DNA of 64,000 nucleotides from Isochrysis galbana (lineage: Eukaryota; Haptophyta; Isochrysidales; Isochrysidaceae), in assembly GCA_018136815.1 (NCBI GenBank), contig CM030940.1, forward strand, positions 4,261,745-4,325,744, in the 5' to 3' direction. The position numbers and the translations under genes were made by a program. The notes under the pieces were generated by a model, which was not told the DNA's origin, did not search any database, and was given only the letters and a program-made list of their open reading frames with translations. Below are positions 50,611-61,652 of this stretch, in pieces (position 1 is the first letter of the stretch; every line of letters starts with the position of its first letter).

Positions 50611-53167
50611 ATGAAGCTCAAGCGGTTCCTCCTGCGGTACTACCCTCCAGGGATCATACTGGTGCGCGAGGCGAGGGGAGCGAGAGGCGCATGGGCAGAC
50701 GCGCTGAAAGACAGCCCCGCACACGCACGGCGCGCCAGAGGAGGCTGGGAGGCCATCTGGGAAAGAGGGGGGGGGAGAAGGCAAGAAGCGCTGAGAGAGA
50801 GGGAGGTAGGAAGGGAGAGAGAGAGAGGGAGGTAGGAAGGGGGAGAGAGAGAGCGAGCGAGCGAGCGAGAGCGAGCGAGCGAGCGCGAGAGTGAAACTGA
50901 AAGCGAGCGAGCGAGCGAGAGAGAGAGTGAGAGAGGTGGAGGGAGCTTTGTCAACAGACACCCAGAGAGGGAGAGGCGGAACAGAGAGGGGGAGACGGAC
51001 AGGGAGAAGATGGAGCGCAGACAGGAGGCAAGGTGGAGGGGCTGGCTCAGCCCTTTCTACTCTTTGGCTGCGCAGGAGTATGAGCAGGGAGGGGAGCTCA
51101 AGAACAAGCCGGTTGATTTGCTCACCCTTACGCCCGAGACTGATGTGGAGGTCCTTGTCAATCAGGTGCGCAGAGTAGAGAGGGATGTTTCCCTAGTGCG
51201 CGCACAGCGGTACTGGGCTTCCCAAGCTATGGCCAAGTGCTAGATGCTAACACCGCTTTGACATTATGACGCTTGATCTTCAGTTCACTCGCAGCCTGCT
51301 TTCACGCGACTGCTGAGAGGCTTGTTTGCATGTGTGTGCGTACCTGTTTCGGCAGCTGACATGCACTCCTGCCCTGGCCTTCTCAGATTGTGCGTCAGGA
51401 GGCGCTAATTTCGGATGCCCGCAAACCACAGCTGCGTAAGCTCATCTACAAATTGATTGAGAAACAGGTGCGACAACAGAGAGCGATTCTGAGGCACGCC
51501 TACTCAACTTGCGGCAGCAGCAAAAATCTTCCAGTGCTCACTTGCTTGTGTTCGTTGAGGCCATGTGCCGCCACTCCCAACTCCACGATCTCCCCTCTCG
51601 CTGCCTGTAGGAATCTCATGAGAATGAGAGCTTCTACCTCTTCAAGATCCTTCGTGCGCATATTCTTCCTCTCACCAACTGTGCCTTCAACAAATCAGGA
51701 GATCGGTTTATCACCGGGAGCTACGACCGTACCTGCAAGGTGTGAAAATTGCCAGAATCCTGCGCGAGGAGGATCATACCCACCAAGGATCAGGGTGCTG
51801 TCACTCACGTGCGAGATGCTGGCAGCGCTGGTGCTCTGCGTCCCATCAGTTCAAGGGCGGCGCTGGTGGAGATGCGCGAGGTGCTCGCCCCCTCCTTCCT
51901 CAACCCTGGAGATGACCCTCCTCACAGGTGTGGAATACTCTAACAGGAGAGGAGCTGCTCACTCTTGAAGGCCACAAAAACGTTGTCTACGCTATCGCCT
52001 TCAACAATCCTTTTGGTGACAAGGTGTGCTGCTGAACTTAACGCGATGCGATGACTGCACCGGAGCAAACGTGCGGGAGGGAGGGCGTTGCGCGACACAG
52101 CTTTGTGCTAGTCGTAGCATGGAGCCAATCAACGTGCATTCTCGCTCGCATGATCTTGCACTGTGGCTTATGCCTCCCTGTTGCTGGGTGTGATGCAGAT
52201 TGTCACAGGCTCGTTCGATAAAACAGCCAAGCTTTGGGATTCCGAGACAGGACAGCTTCTTCACACTCTTCGTGGGCACACAACCGTGAGTGCCATCGTA
52301 TTGCTTCCCGCACCTAGCACGGAGGGATGGGAGCGTCGTGTTTCTGCGGGAAAAGAACCATTCCCGCGCCTTGAGTAGTGCACAGAGTATGTGCCTATAT
52401 GACTAACTCTGCTGAAGCCCCCCCCCCCCCCCAACTTACAACTTTTGCAGGAGATCGTTTGCTTGGCATTTGATCCGCATGGCGCAGTTGTGGCCACCGG
52501 CTCGATGGATTCGACGGCCAAGCTGTGGTCAGTGGCTGAAGGGACCGAGCTTTGCTCGCTTAACGGGCACACTGCGGAGATTGTCTCGCTCAATTTCAAC
52601 AACACAGGAGACAAGATTATCACCGGCTCGTTCGACCACACCACGAAGGTGTGGGCAGTGGACACGGGTCTATGTCTTCACACGCTTGCAGGGCACCGCG
52701 GCGAGATCTCGTCGACTCAATTCGACTTCTCAGGCGAGCTGTGCATCTCGGGCTCCATCGACCGCACATGCAAGATCTGGAACGTCTCCACAGGGCAATG
52801 CATCAATACGCTGCGTGGGCACAATGACGAAATCCTTGACGTCGCCTTCAATGCCACGGGCACAAAGCTTGTCACGGCATCGGCTGATGGCACTGCTCGA
52901 GTATACAACACGATGACCGGCGCGTGCCAGGCCATCCTTATCGGGCACGAGGGCGAGATCTCGAAGGTGTCTTTCAACCCGCAGGGTAACAAGATCATCA
53001 CTGCCTCGAGCGACCGGACGTGCCGTGTGTGGGACGTAGATAACGGTGACAACCTGCAGGTGCTGGAGGGGCACACAGATGAAATCTTCTCGGCCGCGTT
53101 CAATTATGAGGGAGACACAATTATTACAGGGTCGAAGGACAATACATGCCGCATATGGAAGTGCTAG
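50611..53167 (+). CDS. DAW1: DAW1 (WDR69), ciliary dynein assembly factor with WD40 repeats
   Basis: Seven exons, all GT-AG and in phase: 50611-50661, 51076-51165, 51387-51467, 51611-51739, 51928-52023, 52199-52285, 52451-53167; 416 residues, the usual length (human about 415). DAW1 is needed for import or assembly of outer dynein arms in motile cilia, in association with intraflagellar transport. The N-terminus [17 protein letters not shown] is the family signature. Eight WD repeats follow, typically xTGSxDxTxKLW and LxGHxxEI ([100 protein letters not shown]). The last five repeats are in one large exon, while the first ones are split by small introns. Its presence is strong evidence for flagellated cells. 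Confidence 0.97.
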
Positions 53168-53934
53168 GTGGCAGGGGTTGCCCGTCACCGGGGAGGGGAC
53201 GGGACATGGCGAGGGCTATTGTGCGCAATCAGTTTAGCACAGGCGCGCCGGCGCGCCCACGGCCGCAATTGTGCCCTGGGTCGGCTTAAACCGACTGCGC
53301 GGCTTGTCATCGCGGCCGAACTCGATCACGCCTCCGTCGGTGACGCACTCGACCCACCCTGACCCGTGTCCCTCCCCAGTAGCCGCGAGCGCCATGGTGC
53401 GGACTAGGCGTGTTCTCATCGATTAGCGAATTTTGGGCGCACCTATATGGGCGGGGGCGCGGTAGGGAAGGGCGTGGCGGAGGACAGTGGTAGAACGAAC
53501 GCGGCGATCTATTACCACCTACACACTACACACATTTGTTGTTGCAATAGGGTAACAGACTGAAATTCAAAGCTCAAAGCAATCAAGTTCAGTTTTAATT
53601 TTGCTGGTCCCCCCTCCCATAGGACCCCGAGAGACTTCCATTTGCTCCCCCCCGATACCCGATATGAAAATTATTCAACTGGGAACTGGGGGAATATGGG
53701 CCTCCGCACTGAGCCGCTCGTCGATGCTGCACGCGGGTGACGGGTGAAGATGTCCCCACAGGCCCTGCGGAGACCCTGGCGGAGCCCGGGGGCGGGCGTG
53801 CACTTCTCTCGTCTTATATAAAAGTAGGTTGGCTCCTCGGATGGCTGATGTCGACGATCGACGAGAATTCGACGCTCGACGCGCGTCCCGCTCAATTGGC
53901 GTGACTGTCCGCGTGGCCCCTGTGTATTAGGTGT
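53168..53934. other. Spacer with decayed element sequence
   Basis: No gene. TTATATAAAAGTAGGT (about 53814) matches CATATAAAAGTAGGT at the edge of the element 11292-12218, so an element end lies here. 53700-53800 is GC-rich. Confidence 0.4.
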
Positions 53935-54245
53935 CTAGCGGGCCCCCCCATCTGGATGGATCGTCGAAAACGAGCACGCACCGCGCTCGGTCTCGATTTG
54001 AAGTTGAGCTTTTTAAGCCCTTTGCGACTTTAACTAGCGTCTTTTGTCATCATTTGGCATTTGGTGGTTACGTTTTGTTGTGGGGGCCCAAGGGGGGATC
54101 TGGGACCCAAGGACCCAATGGGCCCCGGGCATCTGCTCGTTCGGTGTATTGGGATCTTTCTACCCTAGCGAAAATTCCTCAAATTTCCTCAACCGTGAGA
54201 TTGTCATTTTTCACTCCTAATAAAAAAACTGTTTGACCGCCCTAC
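53935..54245 (-). repeat. Dispersed repeat family D, copy 3
   Basis: On the minus strand begins AGGGCGGTCAAACAG (near 54243) and proceeds through GAGGAAATTTGAGGA, TTGGGCCCCCACAACAAAAC, AAAGACGCTA and TTTTCGACGATCCATCC, colinear with 10338-10610. Confidence 0.7.
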
Positions 54246-54458
54246 TACTCACGTATTCTCATCACTTATCATCGCTCAATCAAGGCCCCAAACACAACCG
54301 CAAGCCAACATGTTGTACCAGGAACAGTAAAAGATGCGCTGTCCTTCTTGGAGATGCTTGCTGCGTAAATGTAAGAGTGGCTTCATGTGGCTCAAAGCTG
54401 GGCGGACATTGGGATTCAGCATTTCAGATGCTCTTGCCCTCGCTCTTGAAACCATGTC

Positions 54459-55007
54459 TCACTGTCCTAACTGTGCCTGGACGAGTTCCTTGAGTTCATC
54501 ATGCGCTTGCTCTACGTCTGTCACAGTCGCATCCATACCATCTTTCGCATCTTCTGCCCTGGCCTTCGCACGAGCCCTTCTCTCCATTCCGCGCTCGTGC
54601 AGGACGGCAGCGAAGTCAGAGGCCCAAACGAGCTTTCCTAGTTCGACCTCATGCTCTTCGACAACGCCATCAACAAACGAGCGGTGGAAGCTGTGCAAGA
54701 AGCCTTCGAGACCATCGAGTGGGGTGTCTCGTCTCAAGCACCTGTCTCTGACGCTCTCCCACAGTCCTGACGTCGTGAGCAATGAGCGGCCAAACACCCG
54801 GCTCGCCTTGACTCCATCAGGAGGGCTGAAGCCGTCTGGCAACGGGACCGTGTTGACTGCCTGAAGGAAGGTGCGCGCGCAGATCTGGAGCTGTGGAAGA
54901 GAGAGGTGCTCGACCCCTTCTGCCCCGCTCAGCTCGCTCGCCATCAGCACGCTCAGGAAGTTCTTGACCGCCTCAGCAATGCACGGTCCCTCCGTCGCCT
55001 CGGCCAT
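54459..55007 (-). CDS. Unrecognised 182-residue protein
   Basis: One frame from ATG 55007 to the stop at 54459. The sequence looks like a real helical protein: IAEAVKNFLSVLMASELSG, LPQLQICARTFLQAVNT, GLWESVRDRCLRRDTPLDGL, HSFHRSFVDGVVEEHEVELG, and a charged C-terminal helix (ERGMERRARAKARAEDAKDG) followed by VEQAHDELKELVQAQLGQ. I do not recognise a family; no catalytic motif, signal peptide or membrane segment is visible. It faces DAW1 tail-to-tail with repeat D between. The start is preceded by a GA-rich leader on its sense strand, as for other genes here. Confidence 0.6.
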   Translation of the reverse strand: MAEATEGPCIAEAVKNFLSVLMASELSGAEGVEHLSLPQLQICARTFLQAVNTVPLPDGFSPPDGVKASRVFGRSLLTTSGLWESVRDRCLRRDTPLDGLEGFLHSFHRSFVDGVVEEHEVELGKLVWASDFAAVLHERGMERRARAKARAEDAKDGMDATVTDVEQAHDELKELVQAQLGQ

Positions 55008-55239
55008 CCTTCCTTCCTCCCCCCTCTCACCGTCTCAGTTTTAATCCTACTACTGAGTGAGTATGGAGTGGCGAGTGGCGAGTGCTTTGTCAGAGTTGTT
55101 CAATCTCAAGCTTGTTTATTTCGGGCCTACATGTGAAATCCGGAGGGGGGGGGGCGTTAGAAATTGTAGTCTTGTGTCTTGTTGGCTAGCATCCCTAGCC
55201 ACATACGCCGGACGAGCCATGCACCAACCGCGCATACGT

Positions 55240-55668
55240 CAGGACTGAATCGAGCTCAAGCGAGATGACGCATAGGCCGACGAAGGATTCTCATTAGTCC
55301 GTGAGAAATATCTCTTAAATTGCACGTTTACGTAGTTGTCGGCCTTAGAGGAAACGCAGGGGGGAAACGTTGGCATGCGCACGCACGGCGTCTCCGCGGG
55401 GGAACCGATGGTGCCCATGCACGGCGTGCACATTGGTGCAAGCAAGTCATCAAACATCAAACGTACCCCGCGAGAAATATCTCTTAGGGGGAAAGCAGAG
55501 AAAAAAGTTGTTATGCCCACGCACGGCGCCCTAGTCTTTCATTTAATTTTAAAATACTGATGTATACATAACTATGGACATTTGATCGCTCAATTCGACT
55601 GATGCCCCACAATCGATGGAACGACACCTACTAACGCTCAGCGCTCTGTTGTTTATTGTTATCTTGTC
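55240..55668. repeat. Spacer with repeated GAGAAATATCTCTTA
   Basis: GAGAAATATCTCTTA occurs at 55302-55316 and about 55471-55485. Around each, similar blocks (CCACGCACGGCGCC, GGGGGAAA) recur, indicating an imperfect ~170-bp duplication. No gene. Confidence 0.5.
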
Positions 55669-56395
55669 AACTAAGTTTATACTTAGTTCGCCCATGGGGG
55701 GGCACGAGCCCCCCCCTCTCTCCACTCCTCCCCTGCCATGGGGGAGGAACCACCCATGCTCCTGGCACGCCTGATGGCTTGCCAGGAGCCCACTGCCCTG
55801 CTGACCCACTCTCTCCCTGACAGGCTCGCCTGATTCGCGCGTCCTGGCCCTTCGTGGCCAGCCCATCGCTCCAACCCCCCCTCCCCCCCTGTTCGACAGG
55901 CAGACAGGTGCAGAGTGGGGGCCCCTGAGGCCCAGGAGCGCCAGCGAGGGAGAGGCAGGGGAGACCAAGGCCCAGCCCCAGCCTCCTCTGCCCCCTGAGC
56001 TGGCCTCCAGGAGCCTCCAGGGGTCGCCAGAGGCAGCTGCAGGCCTGTCGCAGGCGCGCCATCGCGCGTGCCTGCAGGAGAGGGGAGAGAGAGCGCGGAG
56101 AAGGGGGTGGGCGGAGCGAGGGCTCCGCTCACCGGAAAATATGTAAGTCCCGCACCTGTTTACAGGAGAAGTCGGGACTGAGGACGCCGCCAGCCCGGTA
56201 GGCATAGGAGGGAGGGGGGAACGGATCACCGGGGTGGGGCGCGGGCCACCGACCATATCTAAGCCCTTTTCCCCTATCCCCCTAGTAGTGCACGGGGGGA
56301 GTCGCCTGATGGCGGGGGGGAAAGGGCCAGGAGAGAGGGGGTGTAGAAAGTTTTGCTACGTGAGTAGAAAGTAGTGGGTCCACGGCCGCGTGTGC
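55669..56395 (+). mobile_element. Non-autonomous element, family A, copy 3
   Basis: Starts AACTAAGTTTATACTTAGTT (55669-55688) then CGCCCATGGGGGGGCACGAG. It is colinear with the minus strand of 13499-12780 through GGTGTAGAAAG, GAGTAGAAAGTAG and CCACGGCCGCGTGTGCG (56395). After that it lacks the GACTATTAAGAAG end of copy 2. No target duplication found. Confidence 0.7.
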
Positions 56396-57855
56396 GCCCA
56401 TCTGAAGGCTGTAGGCATGAATATTCGTGTAAGGTACGCGCTCATAATTACAATTGAACAGTTCCCCGTGTTGCCACTGACGCACAAGACACACCGATTC
56501 GGATTCCCCATGGTCTCAAGTCCAGGTTTGCAGATTTGGTCTCGAAATTTGCGATTCGAATTTTGTTTTTGATGTTACTATAATCTATAATTGTTGGCTC
56601 GTTTAAGGTAATAAACCGGCATGACTTCGACTTCTCGTTCTGCAGTCGCTCTGCGAGACTCTCTCTCTCTCTCTCTCTCCGTTCGCCTCTCCTCGGCCGA
56701 CGGCAGGAAGATTCGTCCAAAACATTCTCCGGTCCCAAGATATCTCGTGGGGGGTCTCTCCGCGCTCCGTTCGCCTCTCCTCGGCCGACGGCAGGAAGAT
56801 TCGTCCAAAACATTCTCCGGTCCCAAGATATCTCGTGGGGGGTCTCTCCGCGAGGGAAAGGACGCGATCTCGCTCCGAGATTGGCCTCGCGCCCTCCCAC
56901 GCTGCCCCGCCGTGCCCTCGGTCCCTCGCGCCACCCCCCGCGGCAGGTTCTTTCCCTCGGCGTGCCGTCCGTCGCCTCCGGCCCTCTTCTCTTACCTTCT
57001 CTCGATGTCATCAAATGTTCCATGACCGTCTGTTGTCTCCTCTCGTCTATCGGTCATAGCTCCCCAACGAGATTTGCCCTCGTTGTGTCGGCCTCCCCTC
57101 TGTCGTCTGTCGCACGTCTGCGCGTTGCTGAGTTGCCCTGGTGCCGACGCCTGGCCGTCCGTCCAGGTGTGGTTAGTTTTCGCCCCGTTTGGTTTAGTTT
57201 GTGTGGCTCTGTGTCCTCGAGCTTTTTGTAGCAACTTCGTCGAGGCCCACCGTGTTCCCAAGCGAGTCCCCCCGAGTTCCCGAGTCTATACCCCGAGTCA
57301 ACGAGTCAATACAAGTCAAGCACGCGCCTGAGCCACCCCCAGTCGCCTGCCACCACCTCCCACAAGCCTCCTTCCACACTTCCGCGCCCTCCGTGCGTCG
57401 TACGTCGTGCGTCGATCACCATGACCGTAGTCACCCCCGAGGAAAGCTCCATGAGCTCCCACCAAGAACCGCATTCCGCGCTAGCTGCCGGCGCGCCCTC
57501 GCAGGCAATCACCAAGAGTGAGATGAGCCTTGCTCTGACGCTGTCCCCCCCCCCCCCCTCCGGCTTTCCACCCTCTCCTGCCCCAACTCCCACATAGTGT
57601 CATAGTGCACCCCTGCTTGTGTCGGCTGTCGGCTGTGTGGAGGGTGGAGGAGCACTAGCACTAAGAATCTAAGAATAAGAATATACTTTTTCTACACCCG
57701 CAAGCTGATATACCGCTAATCACGAAACCAATCTATTTTTACGGCGGCACGCCCCTCCGCCCCCCCCCCCCCCTTCCCCCCCGCCCTTTCCCTCCTCCCT
57801 CCTCCCCCCACCCTTCCCCTTCCCCTCCCCCTCTCCTTCTCCCTCTCCTTGTACG
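56396..57855. other. LTR-like leader with 88-bp tandem duplication and short ORF
   Basis: 56681-56768 and 56769-56852 are an almost exact tandem pair (GTTCGCCTCTCCTCGGCCGA ... GGGGGGTCTCTCCGCG). The following ~550 bp are CT/GT-rich and resemble an LTR-retroelement leader. They end at a short ORF (57421-57597, MTVVTPEESSMSSHQEPHSA) that looks like the start of a Gag gene but stops after 58 codons. From 57720 C-rich sequence precedes the TTF1-like gene. Confidence 0.35.
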
Positions 57856-60318
57856 ATGGCTGCGGGCAAGCGCTCCCTGTCCCCCAGCTCTGCCCGAGCC
57901 TCCCCATCACTCCCTGTCCCCGCACGCACTCTCAAGGGCGCCGCTCGCGAAGCTGGAGTCGGCGTTCGCGCAGGCGTATACGAGAAAGAGGCAAACACGG
58001 GTGGAAGGCACTGCAAGGAGGGCAAGTGGTCGGCGAGGGAGACGGAGATGGTGTGGAGGATCTTCGTCAACGTGCTCAACGGCTGCTGGGACGGGGACAC
58101 CGAGCAGGAGCGCCTCGAGAGCTTCTTCCGAGCGGAGGTGGCGAGCGGCATCAGGCATGCAAAGAGGGCCAAGCAGGAAGTGTGGAAGGCGACCAAGGCG
58201 AGGGCGGACGAGGAACTGACCGCTGCCGGACTAGACGCACGCAAGAAGTCGTCCATCAAAAACAGGGTGGGCCAATCGCCCTGCGCACGCTCGCCCAGCC
58301 CTCTGCATGTCGGCCCATTCACGGCCTGCGCCCGGTAGATGATGGCCGTCTACAACAAGAAGGGCACGCGCGCTTGGATGGAGGAAGAGATCCAGCTGCT
58401 GCGTCGTCTGGCCGATGCTGACTTGACGTGGGTGCAAATAGCAGAAGAACTCGGTAGACCTAGGCAGGTGAGTTGCGACCTCGGGTGCCAAAGGCGCTGG
58501 CCCTGCTCGTGCATGGTCTTGCTCCCTGGCAGGTGGCACCCCCCCTACCGCACCTTACGCAAGATGCTGGGAATTGTCAGGCTTGTCAGCACGCATACGC
58601 GCACTACTCCAAGTCGGGCAGCTTGGGCCGCTTCACCTTGGAAGAGGAGCGGCGGCTCACAAGGCTCGTGGAGGCCGCCTTACACGCCGTCGCCAAGGCG
58701 CGCAAGAGAGTGTCAAGGACATCAGACGGGGGCGCTGGCGTTGGCTCGGCGGAGGAGGAAGAGGCGGAAATCAGGGAGGCAGCCGAGCTTCAGCGAAACT
58801 TGCCGTGGCAAGCCATTTCCGAACGATTTCCTGGTCGCACAGGCAACCAATTGCGGGTTGCTTGGTTTCAAAGGCTAGCGCCCCACAGACTATCAAGAGC
58901 TGCCGTAGGGCCGAGGGAAGACCTGCAGGTGATAAGGAGCGTGCGCTCTTGCTCCTGGGAATGAGAGTGGTTCGGGAGGCGCATGCCCCGCGCTCTCAAC
59001 CGTGTCATCGCCGTAATGCATGGGCTTTCTCTGGTGAGGCCAGCAAATAGTGGCACCCGCATATGTACTAGTATTGCAAGTGCTCTGCATGACTTCTTGT
59101 GGTGCTTGCCATGCAGTTGCTCCGTTCAATTGCAGCGTCCGGCGCCGAGGACGAATCGGAAGTGACGTGGGAGAGATTGCATCCAAGGCTCGACGGTCGT
59201 CAGGTAAGGGGCGATGCATGGATGGGGCGTTTCATCATAGGTGTCTCTTCCTAGTTACTGATCCACTACAATGCAAGGCTGCGAGAGTTTGCCCACGCAA
59301 GGGGTGGGGTTTCCATCGAGTATGGGGCATTTCGGTCTTGTGAAGGTGGGCCTGCAGCGCTGGTTTAGGGTGGCCATGTCTTTCAACGTTGGGTGGGCGC
59401 GGGTTGGGAGGTCCCGCGCTAACGTGCCACGACGGCAGTTTTTGAGCGTCACCCTGATTTTTAGACGTGCTCGATGGCTGCATTCATCACCGTGATGAGC
59501 GCTTTGTATCCCCCCGCTCTACTCAGGCTCGGCAACGCCTATCTTCTCTTTCGAAGCAGCTTGGATCGTCAGGCTCAGCACAACCGCTGGACGTGCGCGT
59601 CTCGCTTCTCATCTCTCTGCTCGAGACTCATCTCCTTGAAGATGGCCAGCAAGACGTCGAAAAGGCAGCACTCATCGCTGCAGGCCACAGCAACCTTGTT
59701 TCGGCTAACGACGACTCCGGTGCGGGCAGCGTGATTGGCCACGCTAGGCGTGCCGCTGGTCACAATCCGATGGTACACATGACCGTTGAGGGCGCGGCAG
59801 CGCAACTTGTCAACTCGCGCATCGCTGCTGCCAAATCTGAGTCACGTCACGTTGGTCCCCTAGCGCCCACGGTAATCAGCGACCCCGGGGCGACGGTTGA
59901 CGGTCGAACGGAGGCACGCAGATCGAGTACAAGTTCAAAGAAGAGAGGCGCGCCGGAGGGGAAAGAGCACGATCGGAAGCGCAGTCGGCCATCCGGAGGG
60001 CACGATGAGCGGGAGAGTGCGTCTGAAAAACAGAAGCGGAAGGCAGAGCGGAAGGCGAAGCGGAAGGCAAAGCGGAAGGCAGCGAAGGAGGCGTGCCGTA
60101 CAGACTCGAATGTACGGGTAAAGCGTGAAATTGTAGGCGTCCAGCCGATACCCGACCCAACAAGCTTGGGTAGCTTTCAAAAGAAGGACCCCGAAGCAGC
60201 GCGAATCCTCGCGGAGACGATGCGGCGTGAGGCTGCGATAGAAGCACAGGGATCTGGTAGATCGACAAACACTGTGCAGGGAGCTGCTCGGGGCAAGAAA
60301 TCGAGGCACGCGCAATGA
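57856..60318 (+). CDS. TTF1/Reb1-like Myb-domain protein (Pol I terminator-binding type)
   Basis: Exons: 57856-58266, 58339-58467, 58581-58928, 59117-59203, a probable short exon near 59358-59369, and a last exon of about 59560-60318 (boundaries of the last two uncertain). TTF1/Reb1 proteins bind rDNA terminators, stop Pol I and block replication forks. The Myb-like array is recognisable: exon 1 has GKWSARETEMVWRIFVNVLN; exon 2 has TRAWMEEEIQLLRRLADADL and WVQIAEELGRPR; exon 3 has LGRFTLEEERRLTRLVEAAL, then PWQAISERFPGRTGNQLRVA ending WFQRL; exon 4 has LLRSIAASGAEDESEVTWER. The last exon has PLDVRVSLLISLLETHLLED, where TTF1 has its final conserved helix, and then a highly basic tail (KQKRKAERKAKRKAKRKAAK), a likely nuclear or nucleolar signal. 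Assignment within the DMTF/TTF1/Reb1 group is by domain layout. Confidence 0.72.
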
Positions 60319-60924
60319 TTGGACATGCGGACTAGCTGCTGCTCCGGCGCAAAGCCTCCTGCTGAATTCTTCTGCTTGCATTCATTGCACGTACAACCGC
60401 GAAAGGGTTCACTGACTCAATTGTTGCGAGTCGTGAATGTACAAGCAGAGGAATAGTGATCGCTATCCCACCCACCACCTCCCTTTTCCTCCGCCTATGC
60501 CACGCTTGATGGGTTCTCTGCCTCACCGCCGAAGCGGCGCCGCGTGACTCACCATCTCGTGCCATTGCTGCCGTGATTGTTGCCGCACGTTGTCTCCTTC
60601 GACGATTGGGAGTTAGAGTTTGTTTTGCGATCTGTTGAAGCCATTGTTGCCAACAACTCGACGGTCGAGGACTCGAAGACGCACGGAGATACGTTTTGAT
60701 TTTGCTGGTAGTGTGAGAGGGAAATGGTAAAAAAATACCTCCTGAAGAGTGAGGGCTATCTACCACCCAGCTAGGGATCGCTTTAAAAAAACTGAAGATT
60801 CTGGGCTACACACCTACTATCCCAAGGTGCCCCTTGCTCTACTCCGACAAGGCCCTTATCTTCCCTCCCTCCATCTCCTCCCCTGCCCCCCTTCATGCCC
60901 TTTGTCCTCGTCGTTTCCGCAAGC
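60319..60924. other. Spacer
   Basis: No gene supported. TTTAAAAAAACTGAAGATTC then GGGCTAC at 60782-60811 is the A-run/CTGAAGATTC motif also seen at 1405 and 33160. Confidence 0.45.
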
Positions 60925-61344
60925 AAGCTAAGTTTATACTTAGTTCGCCCATGGGGGGCACGAGCCCCCCCCCCCTCTCCACTCCTCCCCTGCTATGGGG
61001 GAGGAACCACCCACTCTCCTGGCACGCCTGATGGCTTGCCAGGAGCACACAGCCTTGCTGACCCATTCCTCACCCCACAAGCCCGCCTGACTCGCGCCCG
61101 CCCTGGCCCGTCGTGGCCTGCCCATCTCTTTGACCAGCCCCTCCTCCCCCTGGCCCCCACTGAGCAGAACCCCCAGCCAGCTCTTGTCGACCTGCAGGGC
61201 CGCGGAGCGCCAGCGAGGGAGAGGCAGGAGGGGTCAGGGCGCCGGGGCCATCCCCCAGCCTCACCTGCCCCCTGAACTGTGCTCCCAAGCCGCCCTGCAC
61301 CTGAAGTGGGGCCGTAGGCGCCATGGGCCCCCGCCGCAGGGAAG
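60925..61344 (+). mobile_element. Non-autonomous element, family A/B, copy 4 (truncated)
   Basis: Begins GCTAAGTTTATACTTAGTTC (60927-60946) then GCCCATGGGGGGCACGAGCC; related throughout to 55669-56060 but more diverged in the middle, where it approaches family B (TGACCAGCCCCTCCTCCCCC). It is cut by the LINE tail at 61345. Confidence 0.65.
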
Positions 61345-61551
61345 AGAGGAAAAAAAAAATCTTCTTAAAAAACCCCGCTACGTGTGCGGCGTGAGGCAGT
61401 GTGCTAGTGTACCTCCCTACTACCCAACCTTAACCCCTAACAACCCCCTCCCCCTTCCCCAGTTCCCTCATTAGCGGAGAAGCTGGTTCCGGGGAGGCCG
61501 CGCGCGCTGCTTCGGCCAGGAGTTGGAGAGAAGGGGGCGGGAGACTGTGGC
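61345..61551 (-). mobile_element. 3' UTR and T-rich tail of the LINE at 61653-64000
   Basis: On the minus strand, the LINE stop codon is followed by ~100 bp and then this segment, ending TTAAGAAGATTTTTTTTTT at 61350. The same segment occurs alone at 1966-2161. Its tail is approximated at the ends of several non-autonomous elements. Confidence 0.65.
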
Positions 61552-61652
61552 TCGTCCTTTGCTTTCGGTGTTAGCTTTGGTTATTCTCCCTTAAAAACTT
61601 TAGATTCCTTTTTTAGTAACTGCTGTGATTCCTACCCAGAGATTTAGCTGCT

